DNA of 64,000 bases from Antrihabitans cavernicola (GCF_008297975.1 NZ_VLNY01000004.1:186001-250000); one strand, 5' to 3'. Counted from the stretch's first letter, positions 48,040-57,898 are shown. The notes: generated by a model from the letters alone, not told the origin. Numbers and translations: made by a program.

Positions 48040-49463
48040 CCCAGCCACCACGGATCGGGTCGTTGCAGGTCCCAGCGCAGTACCGATTCCAGTTGTGCGG
48101 CAAGCGATACCAGGAGTGGTTCGGTATTCGCATTGCCCATCAACTGTGCTCCCACCGGCAGACCGTCGGCGGTGAACCCGCCGGGGATCGCGACGCTCGG
48201 CCAGCCCAGCACGTTCCACGGCCATGCGTACGGGCAGGCGTTGGTGATCAGCTTGTTGATGCCCCACGAGCTCAGTCCGTCCGGAGCGTGCAGCGCAGGC
48301 GGTGGCGTGCCGGTCGATGGCGCGATCACCACGTCGAAGTCTCGGTAGATGCGGCCGACCTGCTTGTGCAGCAACGGTTCCAATCGTGTCACCGCTTGCA
48401 ACGGACCGTTGCGGAGGACCTTACCGAGCCGTGCGTTGGACAGGGTGTGCGGATCCAGCTTCGACGGATCCGCAAGGTCGCGCGTCCAGTTGTCGATACC
48501 GGCCATGGATCGGGGCATGAAGTTGGCGCCGATCTGCGGGCCGTAGATCGGGTCGGCGACGGTGACCTGATGACCCAGCGACCGCAGTGCGGTGACGACG
48601 CGTTCGACTCCGGCCTTCACTTCGGGATGCAGGGATGTTCGGGTGGCGGTGAAGGGGCGACGGTACGAGAGGGCGATTCGCAGGACGCCAGGATCCCGAC
48701 CGACGGCATCGCTGACCGTGAGCGGCTCGGGCGTATGCAGATCGCCGGCGTGGTTTCCGGCGGCCACATCGAAGAGCAAGGCGGCGTCGGCAACGGTCCT
48801 GGTGAGAGGCCCGTTGACGGTGAGTCCGTAGAAGGATTCGGGTTCCGGCCAGGTGGAGATGCGGCCACGTTGCGGCTTGATGCCGAACAGATTTGTCCAC
48901 GCGGCGGGGATACGGATCGATCCGGCGCCGTCCGAACCGAGCGCGGCGGGCACCAAGCCGGCGGCGACGGCGGCACTGCTGCCACCCGACGATCCGCCTG
49001 GCGTGTGATCGGCGCTCCACGGATTGCGGGTGTAGCCGAATCCGGGTCCGCTGGTGAACGGCCACTGGCCGATCTCGCAGGCGTTGGTCTTGCCGACGAT
49101 GACAGCACCGGCCGCGCGGAGGCGTCGCACGGCTTCTGCGTCTTGGAGCTTGACAGGGAAGTCGCCGACTCGGCCGAATGCCGTCGGTTCGCCTGCGACG
49201 TCGGTGTCGTCCTTCACCGCGATCGGGACGCCGAGCAGCGGCGGCCGATCGCCTGCTGCGAAGCGGGCGTCCGCCGCAGCGGCTTCGGCGAGGGCTTTCT
49301 CTCGTCGGACGATCTTGAATGCGTTCAGGTTGGGCTGGCTCGCGTCGATGCGGTCGAGTGAGTCGGATACGGCCTGCACAGAGGTCAGTGTGCCTGCGGC
49401 GATGGCCGATGCAGTCTCCTGCAGGCCTAGATCCTGAGTCTGTCGTGAGTTTCCGACCGTCAC
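48036..49463 (-). CDS. Amidase (amidase-signature family)
   Basis: 475-residue hydrolase of carboxylic amides, at the position of amiA2 in M. tuberculosis. The Ser-cisSer-Lys triad is visible: Lys in LLGVPIAVKDDTDVAGEPTA, and the Ser pair in GGSSGGSSAAVAAGLVPAAL with GSDGAGSIRIPAAW. GTG start after CGGAGC. Substrate unknown. Operon with the TetR gene. Confidence 0.93.
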   Translation of the reverse strand: MTVGNSRQTQDLGLQETASAIAAGTLTSVQAVSDSLDRIDASQPNLNAFKIVRREKALAEAAAADARFAAGDRPPLLGVPIAVKDDTDVAGEPTAFGRVGDFPVKLQDAEAVRRLRAAGAVIVGKTNACEIGQWPFTSGPGFGYTRNPWSADHTPGGSSGGSSAAVAAGLVPAALGSDGAGSIRIPAAWTNLFGIKPQRGRISTWPEPESFYGLTVNGPLTRTVADAALLFDVAAGNHAGDLHTPEPLTVSDAVGRDPGVLRIALSYRRPFTATRTSLHPEVKAGVERVVTALRSLGHQVTVADPIYGPQIGANFMPRSMAGIDNWTRDLADPSKLDPHTLSNARLGKVLRNGPLQAVTRLEPLLHKQVGRIYRDFDVVIAPSTGTPPPALHAPDGLSSWGINKLITNACPYAWPWNVLGWPSVAIPGGFTADGLPVGAQLMGNANTEPLLVSLAAQLESVLRWDLQRPDPWWLG

Positions 49464-49484
49464 CGTGTGCTCCGTTTCTCGATT

Positions 49485-49504
49485 CTGTTCGTTCGAACGA
49501 ACAG
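49485..49504. promoter_or_regulatory. 20-bp perfect palindrome, operator of the amidase-TetR operon
   Basis: CTGTTCGTTCGAACGAACAG reads the same on both strands and lies 22 bp upstream of the amidase start. The length and symmetry fit a TetR dimer site covering the promoter. Confidence 0.85.
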
Positions 49505-49611
49505 TAGCAGCACTCGCGTGCGTGGCCTCGCGCCTAACGGGTTCTGTCGGACCCTCGTGGGAAACTGGAAACGGCCGTTTCGAGTGGGTGCTGGGTGAAT
49601 AGAACTGCGAG

Positions 49612-50430
49612 GTGAGTGCTGTGCGGGTCTATCGAGACAATGCTGTGGTGTTGCGCCAGCACAAACTCGGCGAAGCCGATCGCATCGTCACGTTGCTCAC
49701 CCGGCAGCACGGGTTGGTACGGGCCGTCGCGAAGGGGGTGCGTCGGACTCGGTCCAAATTCGGGGCCCGGCTCGAGCCGTTCGCGCACATCGACGTGATG
49801 CTCTATCCCGGCCGCAACCTCGACATCGTCACCCAGGTGCACACCGTCGACGCGTTTGCCGGCGACATTGTCAACGACTACGGCCGCTACACCACGGCGT
49901 GCGCGATCCTCGAAACCGCCGAGCGGCTCGCGGGCGAGGAGCGGGCACCCGCGCTCCAACTGCACCGGCTGACCGTCGGCGCGCTGCGAGCGGTGGGGGA
50001 GCAATCGCGGCCGTCGGAGCTGGTACTCGATGCTTTTCTGTTGCGCGCCATGGGCTTTGCCGGCTGGGCGCCCTCGCTCGAAGAATGTGCACGGTGCGCG
50101 AACCCCGGTCCGCACCGTGCCTTTCACGTTGCTGCCGGCGGCGCGGTGTGCGTGCATTGCAGGCCGCCCGGTGCCGCGACACCCGCGCCCGGTGTGCTGG
50201 ATCTGATGGACGCTCTCTATCGCGGCGACTGGGAATACACCGAAACCACCACTGCGAACGTCCGTCGTCAAGCGAGTGGATTGGTGGCCGCTCACCTGCA
50301 GTGGCATCTCGAACGACAGCTGCGGACGCTGCCGCTCATCGAGCGTGCGAAGCCGCATGCCACGCCGCTGGTCGACGTCGTGCAGGATGGACATCGTGAT
50401 TCGACGCAACGAACCGCAAGCTCGGCCTGA
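49612..50430 (+). CDS. recO: DNA repair protein RecO
   Basis: Loads RecA onto SSB-coated DNA with RecR. 272 residues. N-terminal OB fold [20 protein letters not shown] and [20 protein letters not shown]; helical part with a zinc site in [10 protein letters not shown] and CVHC. GTG start after GAGGTGAG. Overlaps the uppS start region. Confidence 0.94.
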   Translation: MSAVRVYRDNAVVLRQHKLGEADRIVTLLTRQHGLVRAVAKGVRRTRSKFGARLEPFAHIDVMLYPGRNLDIVTQVHTVDAFAGDIVNDYGRYTTACAILETAERLAGEERAPALQLHRLTVGALRAVGEQSRPSELVLDAFLLRAMGFAGWAPSLEECARCANPGPHRAFHVAAGGAVCVHCRPPGAATPAPGVLDLMDALYRGDWEYTETTTANVRRQASGLVAAHLQWHLERQLRTLPLIERAKPHATPLVDVVQDGHRDSTQRTASSA

Positions 50431-51193
50431 CCGCGTCATTCGGCCGCCGGACCCGCATCCGTCGGGTGCCCGCGCGCCGATACTGCAGCCGGAGTTGATT
50501 CCACGGCACGTGGCTCTCGTCATGGACGGAAACGGTCGCTGGGCGCAGGATCGCGGGCTACCTCGCACTGCTGGGCACGAGCGTGGCGAGGCCGTCCTGA
50601 TGGACACGGTGGAGGGGTGCATCGAGATCGGTGTCACCTGGCTGTCGGCCTACGCGTTCTCGACCGAGAACTGGCGACGCAGCCCGGAGGAAGTCCGCTT
50701 TCTCATGGGCTTCAACCGCGACGTGATTCGCCGACGACGCGACGAGATGCACGAAATGGGTGTCCGAGTGCGATGGGCGGGGCGCCGACCCCGCCTGTGG
50801 CGCAGCGTGATCAAGGAGCTCGAGATCGCGGAAGAGTTGACCAAGGACAACACCGTGATGAACCTGACGATGTGCGTCAATTACGGTGGTCGTGCCGAAA
50901 TTGCCGATGCTGCACGGGAAATCGCGCGTCTCGCGGCGGCGGGCAAGCTCGATCCCGAGCGGGTCAACGAGGCGACCATCGCGAAGTATCTCGACGAGCC
51001 GGACATGCCGGATGTCGACCTGTTCCTCCGGCCGTCAGGTGAGTTGCGGTCGTCGAACTTCATGTTGTGGCAGTCGGCGTACGCCGAATTCGTGTTCCAG
51101 CACAAGCTGTTTCCCGATTTCGATCGCCGAGACCTGTGGGCCGCGTGTGTCGAGTTCGCCTCACGCGATCGTCGATTCGGGGGAGTCAAATGA
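50396..51193 (+). CDS. uppS: Polyprenyl (decaprenyl) diphosphate synthase, Z-type
   Basis: Cis-prenyltransferase making the lipid carrier for peptidoglycan and arabinogalactan. About 265 residues. Marks: [51 protein letters not shown] and [19 protein letters not shown] at 50396 with AGGA eight bases upstream chosen; ATG at 50387 is nearly as good. Overlaps recO by 35 bp and the next gene by 4 bp. Confidence 0.93.
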   Translation: MIRRNEPQARPDRVIRPPDPHPSGARAPILQPELIPRHVALVMDGNGRWAQDRGLPRTAGHERGEAVLMDTVEGCIEIGVTWLSAYAFSTENWRRSPEEVRFLMGFNRDVIRRRRDEMHEMGVRVRWAGRRPRLWRSVIKELEIAEELTKDNTVMNLTMCVNYGGRAEIADAAREIARLAAAGKLDPERVNEATIAKYLDEPDMPDVDLFLRPSGELRSSNFMLWQSAYAEFVFQHKLFPDFDRRDLWAACVEFASRDRRFGGVK

Positions 51194-51591
51194 GCGACAA
51201 CGCCGCAAGCGAACTGCAGACGCGAGCGCAAGAAGCGTTGTCGCACATGATGGAAGTGCGCGTCACCGAGGATGGATCGGTGGGTTTCGAGTACGGCGGT
51301 GCGCTGTGCTCGCTGCGCGCGGTCACGTTGTCGCCGGGTCTCGACGTGCTGTCGTTGACGTGCGTGCTGGCGTGGGATCGCCCGCTCCGTGCGGCGCTGA
51401 CGAAGCGAGTCGCCGATCGCAACAATGCGCTGCAGTTCGGTTCCATCACCGTGATCGGCAACGGAAAGTTGGCGGACGTGATCATGCGTTACACGTTCCC
51501 TGGAACCGGTCTCAGCGACGAGGCGCTCACCACGATGTTGCTGCTGGTGCTCTCCGGAGTCGACCGCAGCCGTCAGGGCTTGGTGCCCTGA
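51190..51591 (+). CDS. YbjN-domain protein of unknown function
   Basis: 133 residues, counterpart of Rv2360c. Core pattern: [35 protein letters not shown] and [20 protein letters not shown], typical of the YbjN fold seen in type III secretion chaperone-like proteins. No signal peptide. ATG overlaps the uppS stop (ATGA). Role unknown. Confidence 0.72.
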   Translation: MSDNAASELQTRAQEALSHMMEVRVTEDGSVGFEYGGALCSLRAVTLSPGLDVLSLTCVLAWDRPLRAALTKRVADRNNALQFGSITVIGNGKLADVIMRYTFPGTGLSDEALTTMLLLVLSGVDRSRQGLVP

Positions 51592-51601
51592 GTTTTTGGA
51601 T

Positions 51602-52240
51602 GTGACAGCCGACATGGAGCGCGCCGCATACATCGATCGGGCTCGGTCGCTGCTCGACGGTGTCGCCGACCGTCGGGTAATTCTCGGCATCACCGGTGCG
51701 CCCGGTGCGGGGAAGAGCACGTTCGCGCAGTGGCTGGTGCAGGCGCTGGCCGATGCAGGTATCGAGGTCGCGTACGTTCCGATGGACGGATTTCACCTGG
51801 CCACAACGGAATTGGTTCGCCTCTGCCGAGCCGACCGCAAAGGTGCGCCGGATACTTTCGACGTCGGTGGCTATCGCGCTCTGTTGCAACGAGTTCGTGG
51901 TGAACGTGCGGACATCTGGGCGCCGTCGTTCGATCGAACGCTCGAGGAACCGGTTGCCGGTGCGGTTCCGATCGCAGCTGATTGTCGTCTGGTCGTCACC
52001 GAAGGGAACTATCTGCTCCACGACGATGGCGGGTGGGCCGATATCCGGCCGCAGCTCGACGAAGTCTGGTTCTGCCTCGCTGCAGACGACGTTCGGCTGC
52101 AGCGATTGATCGCGCGTCGGGTGGAATTCGGTCAGGATCCGATCGCGGCGGATGCCTGGGCGCGGGGCAGCGATCAGCGCAACGCTGACTTGGTGGCTGC
52201 GACAGCAGCGCGCGCCGACCTGATCGTGTCGGTGGATTAG
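51602..52240 (+). CDS. Uridine-kinase/pantothenate-kinase-like P-loop kinase
   Basis: 212-residue kinase. Walker A ILGITGAPGAGKSTFAQWLV, then EVAYVPMDGFHLATTELVRL with the catalytic Asp, and RRVEFGQDPIAADAWARG in the lid region. Relatives act on nucleosides, sugars or pantothenate. Start GTG 51602; ATG 51614 is also possible. Substrate not deducible. Confidence 0.82.
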   Translation: MTADMERAAYIDRARSLLDGVADRRVILGITGAPGAGKSTFAQWLVQALADAGIEVAYVPMDGFHLATTELVRLCRADRKGAPDTFDVGGYRALLQRVRGERADIWAPSFDRTLEEPVAGAVPIAADCRLVVTEGNYLLHDDGGWADIRPQLDEVWFCLAADDVRLQRLIARRVEFGQDPIAADAWARGSDQRNADLVAATAARADLIVSVD

Positions 52241-52256
52241 GCGCTAGCGTGATTAC

Positions 52257-52640
52257 GTGACTCTTTCCACGGAAGATCGTCTGGCCATCCACGAACTCGT
52301 CGCGCTGCACGGACATCTCGTCGACGACCACCAGCCGGAGCGCCTCGACGAATTGTTCACTGCCGACGCGGTTCTCGACATCGAGCAGTTCGGCTACGGA
52401 ACCATCCGCGGCCTCGCTCGGCTACGCGAAGTGTTTGCCGGGCGAGAAGGGCACCCGATCGGACACCACACCACCAACACCATCGTCACGGTGTCCGCGG
52501 ATGGAACGGTGCGGGCGCGCTCGAAAGGATTCGGCGTCAACGCGGACGGCACGGCAGGGACCACCGTCTACGACGACGTCGTCACCGCAACTCCGAACGG
52601 GTGGCGGATCGCGCACCGCACGGTAGTCAAACGCGAGTAG
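52257..52640 (+). CDS. NTF2/SnoaL-like protein
   Basis: 127 residues with an alpha+beta-barrel pattern: EDRLAIHELVALHGHLVDDH, then DELFTADAVLDIEQFGYGTI and VTATPNGWRIAHRTVVKRE. Such folds include isomerases and dehydratases; the catalytic His/Asp pair cannot be fixed by eye. GTG start 16 bp after the kinase. Convergent with zur. Confidence 0.75.
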   Translation: MTLSTEDRLAIHELVALHGHLVDDHQPERLDELFTADAVLDIEQFGYGTIRGLARLREVFAGREGHPIGHHTTNTIVTVSADGTVRARSKGFGVNADGTAGTTVYDDVVTATPNGWRIAHRTVVKRE

Positions 52641-52643
52641 CGA

Positions 52644-53057
52644 TCACGCTGCCGCGCAGGTGCGGCAGGTGCCGAAGATTTCGATGGTGTGACTGACGTC
52701 GGTGAAGCCGTTCTGCTCGGCGATCGACTGTGACCACTGCTCCACCGCCGGCCCCTCCACCTCGACCGTGAAGCCGCAGTTGCGGCAGACCAGGTGATGG
52801 TGGTGGCCAGACGAACAGCGCCGATAGACGGATTCGCCGGTGTCCGTGCGCAATACGTCCACGGCTCCGGCGTCGGCCATGGTCTGCAAGGTGCGGTAGA
52901 CGGTGGTCAGCCCGATGCCGCCGCCGCGCTTACGCAATTCGTCGTGCAGCTCTTGGGCCGAGCGGAACTCATCGGTGTCGTCGAGCAGGGCCGAGATGGC
53001 GCTGCGTTGCTTGGTGCTGCGGACACCGACGGTCACCGATCCGGTTTTGTCTGGCAA
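52644..53057 (-). CDS. zur: Zinc uptake regulator Zur (FurB)
   Basis: Fur-family repressor of 137 residues. Winged helix TKQRSAISALLDDTDEFRSA and GGIGLTTVYRTLQTMADAGA. Metal sites: GHHHHLVCRNCGF and a C-terminal CRTC, forming the structural CxxC pair. Starts with TTG 3 bp after smtB (GGAAGG upstream) or a GTG at 53036. The smtB-zur operon is the same as Rv2358-Rv2359. Confidence 0.93.
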   Translation of the reverse strand: MPDKTGSVTVGVRSTKQRSAISALLDDTDEFRSAQELHDELRKRGGGIGLTTVYRTLQTMADAGAVDVLRTDTGESVYRRCSSGHHHHLVCRNCGFTVEVEGPAVEQWSQSIAEQNGFTDVSHTIEIFGTCRTCAAA

Positions 53058-53060
53058 CTC

Positions 53061-53426
53061 TCAACCTTCCTGAGCGTGGGCGACGGCGTCGACGACGATG
53101 TGCGCGAGGTGATCGTCCACCAACTCGTAGAGAACTTCGCGGCCGTTGCGCTCGCCGCGCACCACGCCGGCGGCCTTCAGCACCCGTAGATGTTGGCTGA
53201 TCAGCGGTTGCGTCACGCCCAGCGCCCCGACCAGTTCGTGGACGCATCGACCCGACTCGCGTAGCTGCAGCACGATCGCAATTCGCACCGGAGCCGCCAG
53301 CGCGCGCAACAGTTCACCGGCGGCGACCAGAGTCTGCTTGTCGGGTACGGCTGCGGGAGCGGTCGCCGCGAACGGATCGCGGGTGTGTTCGACGATCTCG
53401 ATGTCGTCGGGTTCAGCAGTCGCCAT
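53061..53426 (-). CDS. smtB: ArsR/SmtB-type zinc-sensing repressor
   Basis: 121 residues. Winged helix [40 protein letters not shown]. The helix-5 zinc site D-x-H-x10-H-x2-E is intact in [17 protein letters not shown], so it should be zinc-responsive. ATG at 53426 after a perfect AGGAGG. Upstream of zur; it represses the operon when zinc is low, from knowledge of M. tuberculosis. Confidence 0.92.
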   Translation of the reverse strand: MATAEPDDIEIVEHTRDPFAATAPAAVPDKQTLVAAGELLRALAAPVRIAIVLQLRESGRCVHELVGALGVTQPLISQHLRVLKAAGVVRGERNGREVLYELVDDHLAHIVVDAVAHAQEG

Positions 53427-53483
53427 GTGGCCCTCCTGCGCTGGATTCGTACGAAACAACAGCTTATTGCAAATCGATTCCAT

Positions 53484-53511
53484 TTTGATATGCATAGGTG
53501 CGCATGTCAAA
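53484..53511. promoter_or_regulatory. Inverted repeat upstream of smtB-zur
   Basis: TTTGAtATGC-N8-GCATgTCAAA, 10-bp arms with one mismatch, lies 58 bp from the smtB start in the region divergent to glyS. A second small palindrome TTCGTACGAA is at 53446-53455, even closer to the gene. Either may be the SmtB site. Confidence 0.5.
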
Positions 53512-53619
53512 CACGATCCGTGTCGCCCATGTCCAGACCACCTGGTTTCGGCGGATAGGCTTGGTCGGTCCCAATTCCAACCGACCCGGCATCTATTCGC
53601 CAGATGGAGAGCTCGAGAC

Positions 53620-55011
53620 GTGGCCCCCAAATCCAAAGTCGACACCGTTGCCAACCTCGCCAAGCGCAGGGGCCTGGTGTTCCAGTCCGGCGAGATCTAC
53701 GGCGGCACCAAGTCGGCATGGGATTACGGGCCGCTCGGCGTCGAGCTCAAGGACAACATCAAGAAGCAGTGGTGGCGGTCCATGGTCACCAGCCGCGAAG
53801 ACATCGTCGGCCTCGACTCGGCCGTGATCCTGCCCCGGCCGGTGTGGGTGGCGTCGGGTCACGTCGGCGTCTTCAACGATCCGCTGGTCGAGTGCCTGAA
53901 CTGCCACAAGCGGCACCGCCAGGATCACCTGCAGGAGGCGTACGCGGAGAAGAAGGGCCTCGACGACCCGGACGCGATCGGTATGGACCTGATCGGCTGC
54001 CCCGACTGCGGCACCGTCGGCCAGTGGACCGAGCCCCGCGACTTCAACATGATGCTCAAGACCTACCTCGGCCCGGTCGAGTCGGAGGAGGGCATGCACT
54101 ATCTGCGACCCGAGACCGCGCAGGGCATCTTCGTGAACTTCGCGAACGTGGTCACCACGTCGCGCCGCAAGCCGCCGTTCGGCATCGCCCAGATCGGCAA
54201 GAGCTTCCGCAACGAGATCACGCCCGGCAACTTCATCTTCCGCACGCGGGAGTTCGAGCAGATGGAGATGGAGTTCTTCGTCAAGCCCGGCGAGGACGCG
54301 GAGTGGCACCAGTATTGGATCGATCAGCGCTTCGGCTGGTACACCGGCCTGGGCATCGACCCGGAGAACCTGCGGCTCTACGAGCACCCGAAGGACAAGC
54401 TGTCCCATTACTCCACGCGCACAGTCGATATCGAGTATCGCTTCCGCTTCCAGGGCAGCGAATGGGGTGAGCTGGAGGGCGTCGCGAACCGTACGGACTT
54501 CGATCTGAAGACGCACTCGGAGCATTCGGGCGCCGACCTGAGCTACTACGACCAGGCCAACAACGAGCGCTACACGCCGTACGTGATCGAGCCTGCGGCC
54601 GGTCTGACGCGCTCGTTGATGGCGTTCCTGGTCGACGCGTACGCCGAGGACGAGGCACCGAATGCCAAGGGCGGCATCGACAAGCGCACGGTGCTGCGAC
54701 TCGATCGTCGACTTGCGCCGGTCAAGGCGGCAGTACTTCCGTTGTCCCGCAACGCCGATCTGACGCCGAAGGCAAAGGATCTCGCTGCCGCGCTGCGCCA
54801 GAACTGGAACGTGGAGTTCGACGATGCCGGCGCGATCGGCCGTCGCTACCGTCGGCAGGACGAGATCGGCACACCGTTCTGCATCACTGTCGATTTCGAC
54901 ACGCTGGAGGATCAAGCCGTCACCGTTCGCGAGCGCGATTCGATGGCGCAGGAGCGGGTCTCGCTCGATCAGGTGGAGGGGTACCTCGCGCAGCGGTTGA
55001 TCGGGTCCTAG
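53620..55011 (+). CDS. glyS: Glycine--tRNA ligase (alpha2 type)
   Basis: 463-residue class II aminoacyl-tRNA synthetase. Starts [20 protein letters not shown], motif 2 [20 protein letters not shown] with [14 protein letters not shown], motif 3 [20 protein letters not shown]; anticodon-binding domain at the end. GTG start after GGAGAG. It ends one base before the convergent DDN-like gene. Confidence 0.97.
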   Translation: MAPKSKVDTVANLAKRRGLVFQSGEIYGGTKSAWDYGPLGVELKDNIKKQWWRSMVTSREDIVGLDSAVILPRPVWVASGHVGVFNDPLVECLNCHKRHRQDHLQEAYAEKKGLDDPDAIGMDLIGCPDCGTVGQWTEPRDFNMMLKTYLGPVESEEGMHYLRPETAQGIFVNFANVVTTSRRKPPFGIAQIGKSFRNEITPGNFIFRTREFEQMEMEFFVKPGEDAEWHQYWIDQRFGWYTGLGIDPENLRLYEHPKDKLSHYSTRTVDIEYRFRFQGSEWGELEGVANRTDFDLKTHSEHSGADLSYYDQANNERYTPYVIEPAAGLTRSLMAFLVDAYAEDEAPNAKGGIDKRTVLRLDRRLAPVKAAVLPLSRNADLTPKAKDLAAALRQNWNVEFDDAGAIGRRYRRQDEIGTPFCITVDFDTLEDQAVTVRERDSMAQERVSLDQVEGYLAQRLIGS

Positions 55012-55497
55012 CTAGCTCGAGATTCTGCGGAGCTGGATGATGCGGAACTCGCGGTGCCCCGCGAGTTCGTATTCCATCTCGTAGCCCGGCCAGAACTCGA
55101 CGATTGCGTCCCACGCGAGCTTGCGCTCGACGCCGTCGATCAGCCGCACCGACGCCTGGAACATTTCCTTGCCGAGTCGGACGGTGGCGGTCTCGGCATT
55201 CATCAGGTTCACGGTCCAGACCGGGTGCTTCGGGCGACCCCAGTTGGATCCAGTTACCAGGTACGAATCGTCGTCGTACGGCACGTAGAGCAGCGACGTG
55301 GTCCTCGGCAGGCCGGTCCTACGGCCGAGGACGGTGATCTGGATCGACGGGAGACCGGCAATTCCGACGACGCTGACGCGATCGTTGGTCAGGCGGCGAA
55401 CAGTCGCTTCGGTCCAGGTGATCTGCGGTGCCAGTCGCATCAGCCAGGGGTAGGTGCCGATGCGCCGTGCGACCTTCTGAATCGGGTTGCGGCTCAT
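55012..55497 (-). CDS. Deazaflavin (F420)-dependent nitroreductase-like protein (DDN family)
   Basis: 161 residues with the split-barrel pattern of DDN: ITVLGRRTGLPRTTSLLYVP, SYLVTGSNWGRPKHPVWTVN and VRLGKEMFQASVRLIDG. Relatives use reduced F420 to reduce quinones and nitro drugs. ATG at 55497. The substrate is unknown. Adjacent, tail to tail, to glyS. Confidence 0.86.
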   Translation of the reverse strand: MSRNPIQKVARRIGTYPWLMRLAPQITWTEATVRRLTNDRVSVVGIAGLPSIQITVLGRRTGLPRTTSLLYVPYDDDSYLVTGSNWGRPKHPVWTVNLMNAETATVRLGKEMFQASVRLIDGVERKLAWDAIVEFWPGYEMEYELAGHREFRIIQLRRISS

Positions 55498-55601
55498 TCC
55501 GCCAGGTTAAGTGGGCATCAGCTCGAGTCCCGCATCGAACCAGGGTGACAATCGCCACCCTGCTGTGCGGCGAGCCGTTCTGTGTGGTTGTGTGCCGGTG
55601 T

Positions 55602-56885
55602 TTACGCGGGGACGGGCGCCCCGCGGTTGTTGGCGGGTATGGGTTCTCGGAATCGGTCACGTTGCACGGGCGGGATGAACCACGGGTGACGGTCCTCGCC
55701 CATGACAACTTGCCAGCCGCTGTGATGAATCATCCGGTGGTGAAACCGGCAGAGCAGGACCAGATTATCCAGATCTGTGGGTCCGCCATCTGCCCAGTGT
55801 TTGACATGATGCCCGTCGCACCACGACGGGGGCCGCCCGCAGCCCGGAAAGGCGCACCCGTGATCCCGAGCCACCAACGCCCGCCGCAGTTTCCGCGAAA
55901 TCACTTTGGTAGTTCGACCCAAATCGATCGGGGTGCCGTTCTCGTCCAACAAAATCGGTGACAGGGTGCAGTCACACGCCAACCGACGAACCGTATCGAC
56001 GGACAAGGGGCCCATCCACGGCGTCCAGCCGACATCGGTGGCGGCGAACATCTCCTGGTAGGCGCCACGATCCGCGGCCGGCTTGCCTGAGCCGGACTTG
56101 TCGACGAGATCGTTGGCGTTGATGTGGACGTGTAGGTGTGGGCGTTCGTTGCCTTCGTCGGGTCCGCACGCGGCATCGTGGTAGCGGCGCAGCACCTCGG
56201 TGAACGCGTCCGCGCGGCGTTGGGCTGGGGTGCGTCGGTCGGGTTCGGCATCGGAGGTGGGTCGTGGTTTCGACAACGGGGACAACGCGGAGAGCAGCAT
56301 CTCCCCGGTTTCGGCATCGACATCACCCTTGAGCAGGACCCGCCCGTTGCTGGTGGGGGAGGCGAAGAACTCGTTGCGATCAAGGTCTTCGGCGGGTGGC
56401 GGATCATCGGTCTCGAAGACCTGCTTCAACTTTACGACCGCACCCCGCAACACCCGAGTATCCCGATCGCGAGCAGCATCCAACAGAAACTTCAGAGCGG
56501 CGGGTGCCGCCTCGGCAGGCATCGCCGCCGGGGGTCGTTCCATGAAATTGATCACCATCGCCGCATGATCGGCACAGATGTCGTCGGCTTCGAACGCGGC
56601 CCGCACCTCCGGACTACTCCGCAACGCATCCGCACGCCGTTCGATCCGAACCGCCTCACGGGTGTTCAACGATGTGTTGCACGCCAACCACGCCGCGACA
56701 CCCGTGTACCCGGACGGGACCGCACCGCGCTCGTTCATGTCGCTGATCAACCGGTACCGCAACGCTTCGAAACCATGAATCGCGGAGCACACCTCGATCA
56801 GAGACGACGCCAACGCGTCGTCGGTCAGCTGCCACGACTCGCAGCTCACCGACCTGATCTCCTCGAGAACCTCCCCTAACCCCAT
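55602..56885 (-). CDS. DUF222/13E12-type HNH endonuclease-like protein
   Basis: 427 residues. Helical DUF222 N-terminal part (ERGAVPSGYTGVAAWLACNT, then IERRADALRSSPEVRAAFEA) and C-terminal HNH: CAFPGCGRPPSWCDGHHVKH with NLVLLCRFHHRMIHHSGWQV. All HNH and zinc residues are present. These genes occur in many copies in mycolata (13E12 repeat family), and may be selfish or defence-linked. Monocistronic. Confidence 0.9.
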   Translation of the reverse strand: MGLGEVLEEIRSVSCESWQLTDDALASSLIEVCSAIHGFEALRYRLISDMNERGAVPSGYTGVAAWLACNTSLNTREAVRIERRADALRSSPEVRAAFEADDICADHAAMVINFMERPPAAMPAEAAPAALKFLLDAARDRDTRVLRGAVVKLKQVFETDDPPPAEDLDRNEFFASPTSNGRVLLKGDVDAETGEMLLSALSPLSKPRPTSDAEPDRRTPAQRRADAFTEVLRRYHDAACGPDEGNERPHLHVHINANDLVDKSGSGKPAADRGAYQEMFAATDVGWTPWMGPLSVDTVRRLACDCTLSPILLDENGTPIDLGRTTKVISRKLRRALVARDHGCAFPGCGRPPSWCDGHHVKHWADGGPTDLDNLVLLCRFHHRMIHHSGWQVVMGEDRHPWFIPPVQRDRFREPIPANNRGAPVPA

Positions 56886-56970
56886 GAGTGAATTGTATCG
56901 AGACCCTCCGACACGAAACTCCTGAAACTGTTGGGACTCAAGAGATTAAAGAGAATGAACCCGCGCGCAC

Positions 56971-57012
56971 TGTGAGTGAAGTTGGGTGCTCTGGCACCCA
57001 ACTTCACTCACA
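56971..57012. repeat. 19-bp perfect inverted repeat (long hairpin)
   Basis: TGTGAGTGAAGTTGGGTGC, loop TCTG, and the exact complement GCACCCAACTTCACTCACA. It lies between the 5' end of the HNH gene and the 3' end of the MerR gene. No T-run follows on either strand, so it is not a standard terminator; it looks like a dispersed palindromic element, or a bare hairpin ending the MerR transcript. Confidence 0.85.
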
Positions 57013-57088
57013 GGCTGCACTGGATCTTGCGCACTCCTATGCACCCAGCTGGTTCACCTGTCGGGATGCCGAATCTCCGACGCCGAAC

Positions 57089-57898
57089 CTAGATCGGTTC
57101 CTGCAACTCCGTGACCCAACCTGCCGGATCTTCGGTGTATTCGATGGTCACTTCACGGGCAAATCCGTGGCTGCGATGACCGTTCATATCGATCCAGCGC
57201 CCGAGGTTCTGCCAGGAATTGCCGACGGTGTCCATGCTTCCGCAGTGCAACACGGTGGCAGCGCGTTCGATGGCGGGCAAGTCGGTGATGGTGAAGTCGT
57301 ACTCGTCGCTCGGCTCCGCATTCACCTGCATGCCGGCGTGCACGATGACCGAGCCGTCGGCAGCGTTCTCGTACAGCGCGACCGCGGGGCCGGTGATCGG
57401 AACACCTGCGCGTTGCAACCGGCCGACGATGTCGCCGAACATCGGCGCAACGACCGGCCCGATCTCGTTGTGTTCGTAACCGGCTGCAGTGCCGGTCAAT
57501 TCGGCGATGCGGATAGCGGGCAACGGTTTGACGATGACGTCGTCGGTAGGCATGAAGTCCTCGCTCTCGATGATTCGGAGCCGTGCCTCCACCTGACCGA
57601 GTCGATCTTGGTCCTTCGAGATCTGTGTCCGCAGCTCCGATTGTCGAAGCCGCAGCATCCCTCGCAATTCGGCACCGCTGACGTTCTCGTCGAGAATCGC
57701 CTGCACCTGCGCGAGTGTGAAGCCCAGATCCTTCAGTGCGACAACGCGGTTGAGTCGAGCCAGCTGGGCTGCCTCGTAGAACCGGTATCCAGTCGACCGA
57801 TCGACGCGCGCGGGACGTAGCAGTCCGATGCTGTCGTAGTGACGCAGCATGCGGACCGAAATCCGGCCGTGGCGGGCAAAGTCTCCAATGGTGAACAT
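57089..57898 (-). CDS. MerR-family regulator with GyrI/BmrR-like effector domain
   Basis: 269 residues. Winged helix FTIGDFARHGRISVRMLRHY, YDSIGLLRPARVDRSTGYRF; dimer coiled coil; C-terminal GyrI-like domain (IRIAELTGTAAGYEHNEIGP; GYEHN and VALYENAADG) that binds drug-like cations in BmrR. ATG start. It lies 69 bp downstream of the TPM gene on the same strand. Confidence 0.87.
   Translation of the reverse strand: MFTIGDFARHGRISVRMLRHYDSIGLLRPARVDRSTGYRFYEAAQLARLNRVVALKDLGFTLAQVQAILDENVSGAELRGMLRLRQSELRTQISKDQDRLGQVEARLRIIESEDFMPTDDVIVKPLPAIRIAELTGTAAGYEHNEIGPVVAPMFGDIVGRLQRAGVPITGPAVALYENAADGSVIVHAGMQVNAEPSDEYDFTITDLPAIERAATVLHCGSMDTVGNSWQNLGRWIDMNGHRSHGFAREVTIEYTEDPAGWVTELQEPI

Noticed and set aside
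56971-57012. Ordinary Rho-independent terminator
   Set aside because: The stem is very long and there is no T-run on either side; a plain terminator is possible but not the best description.
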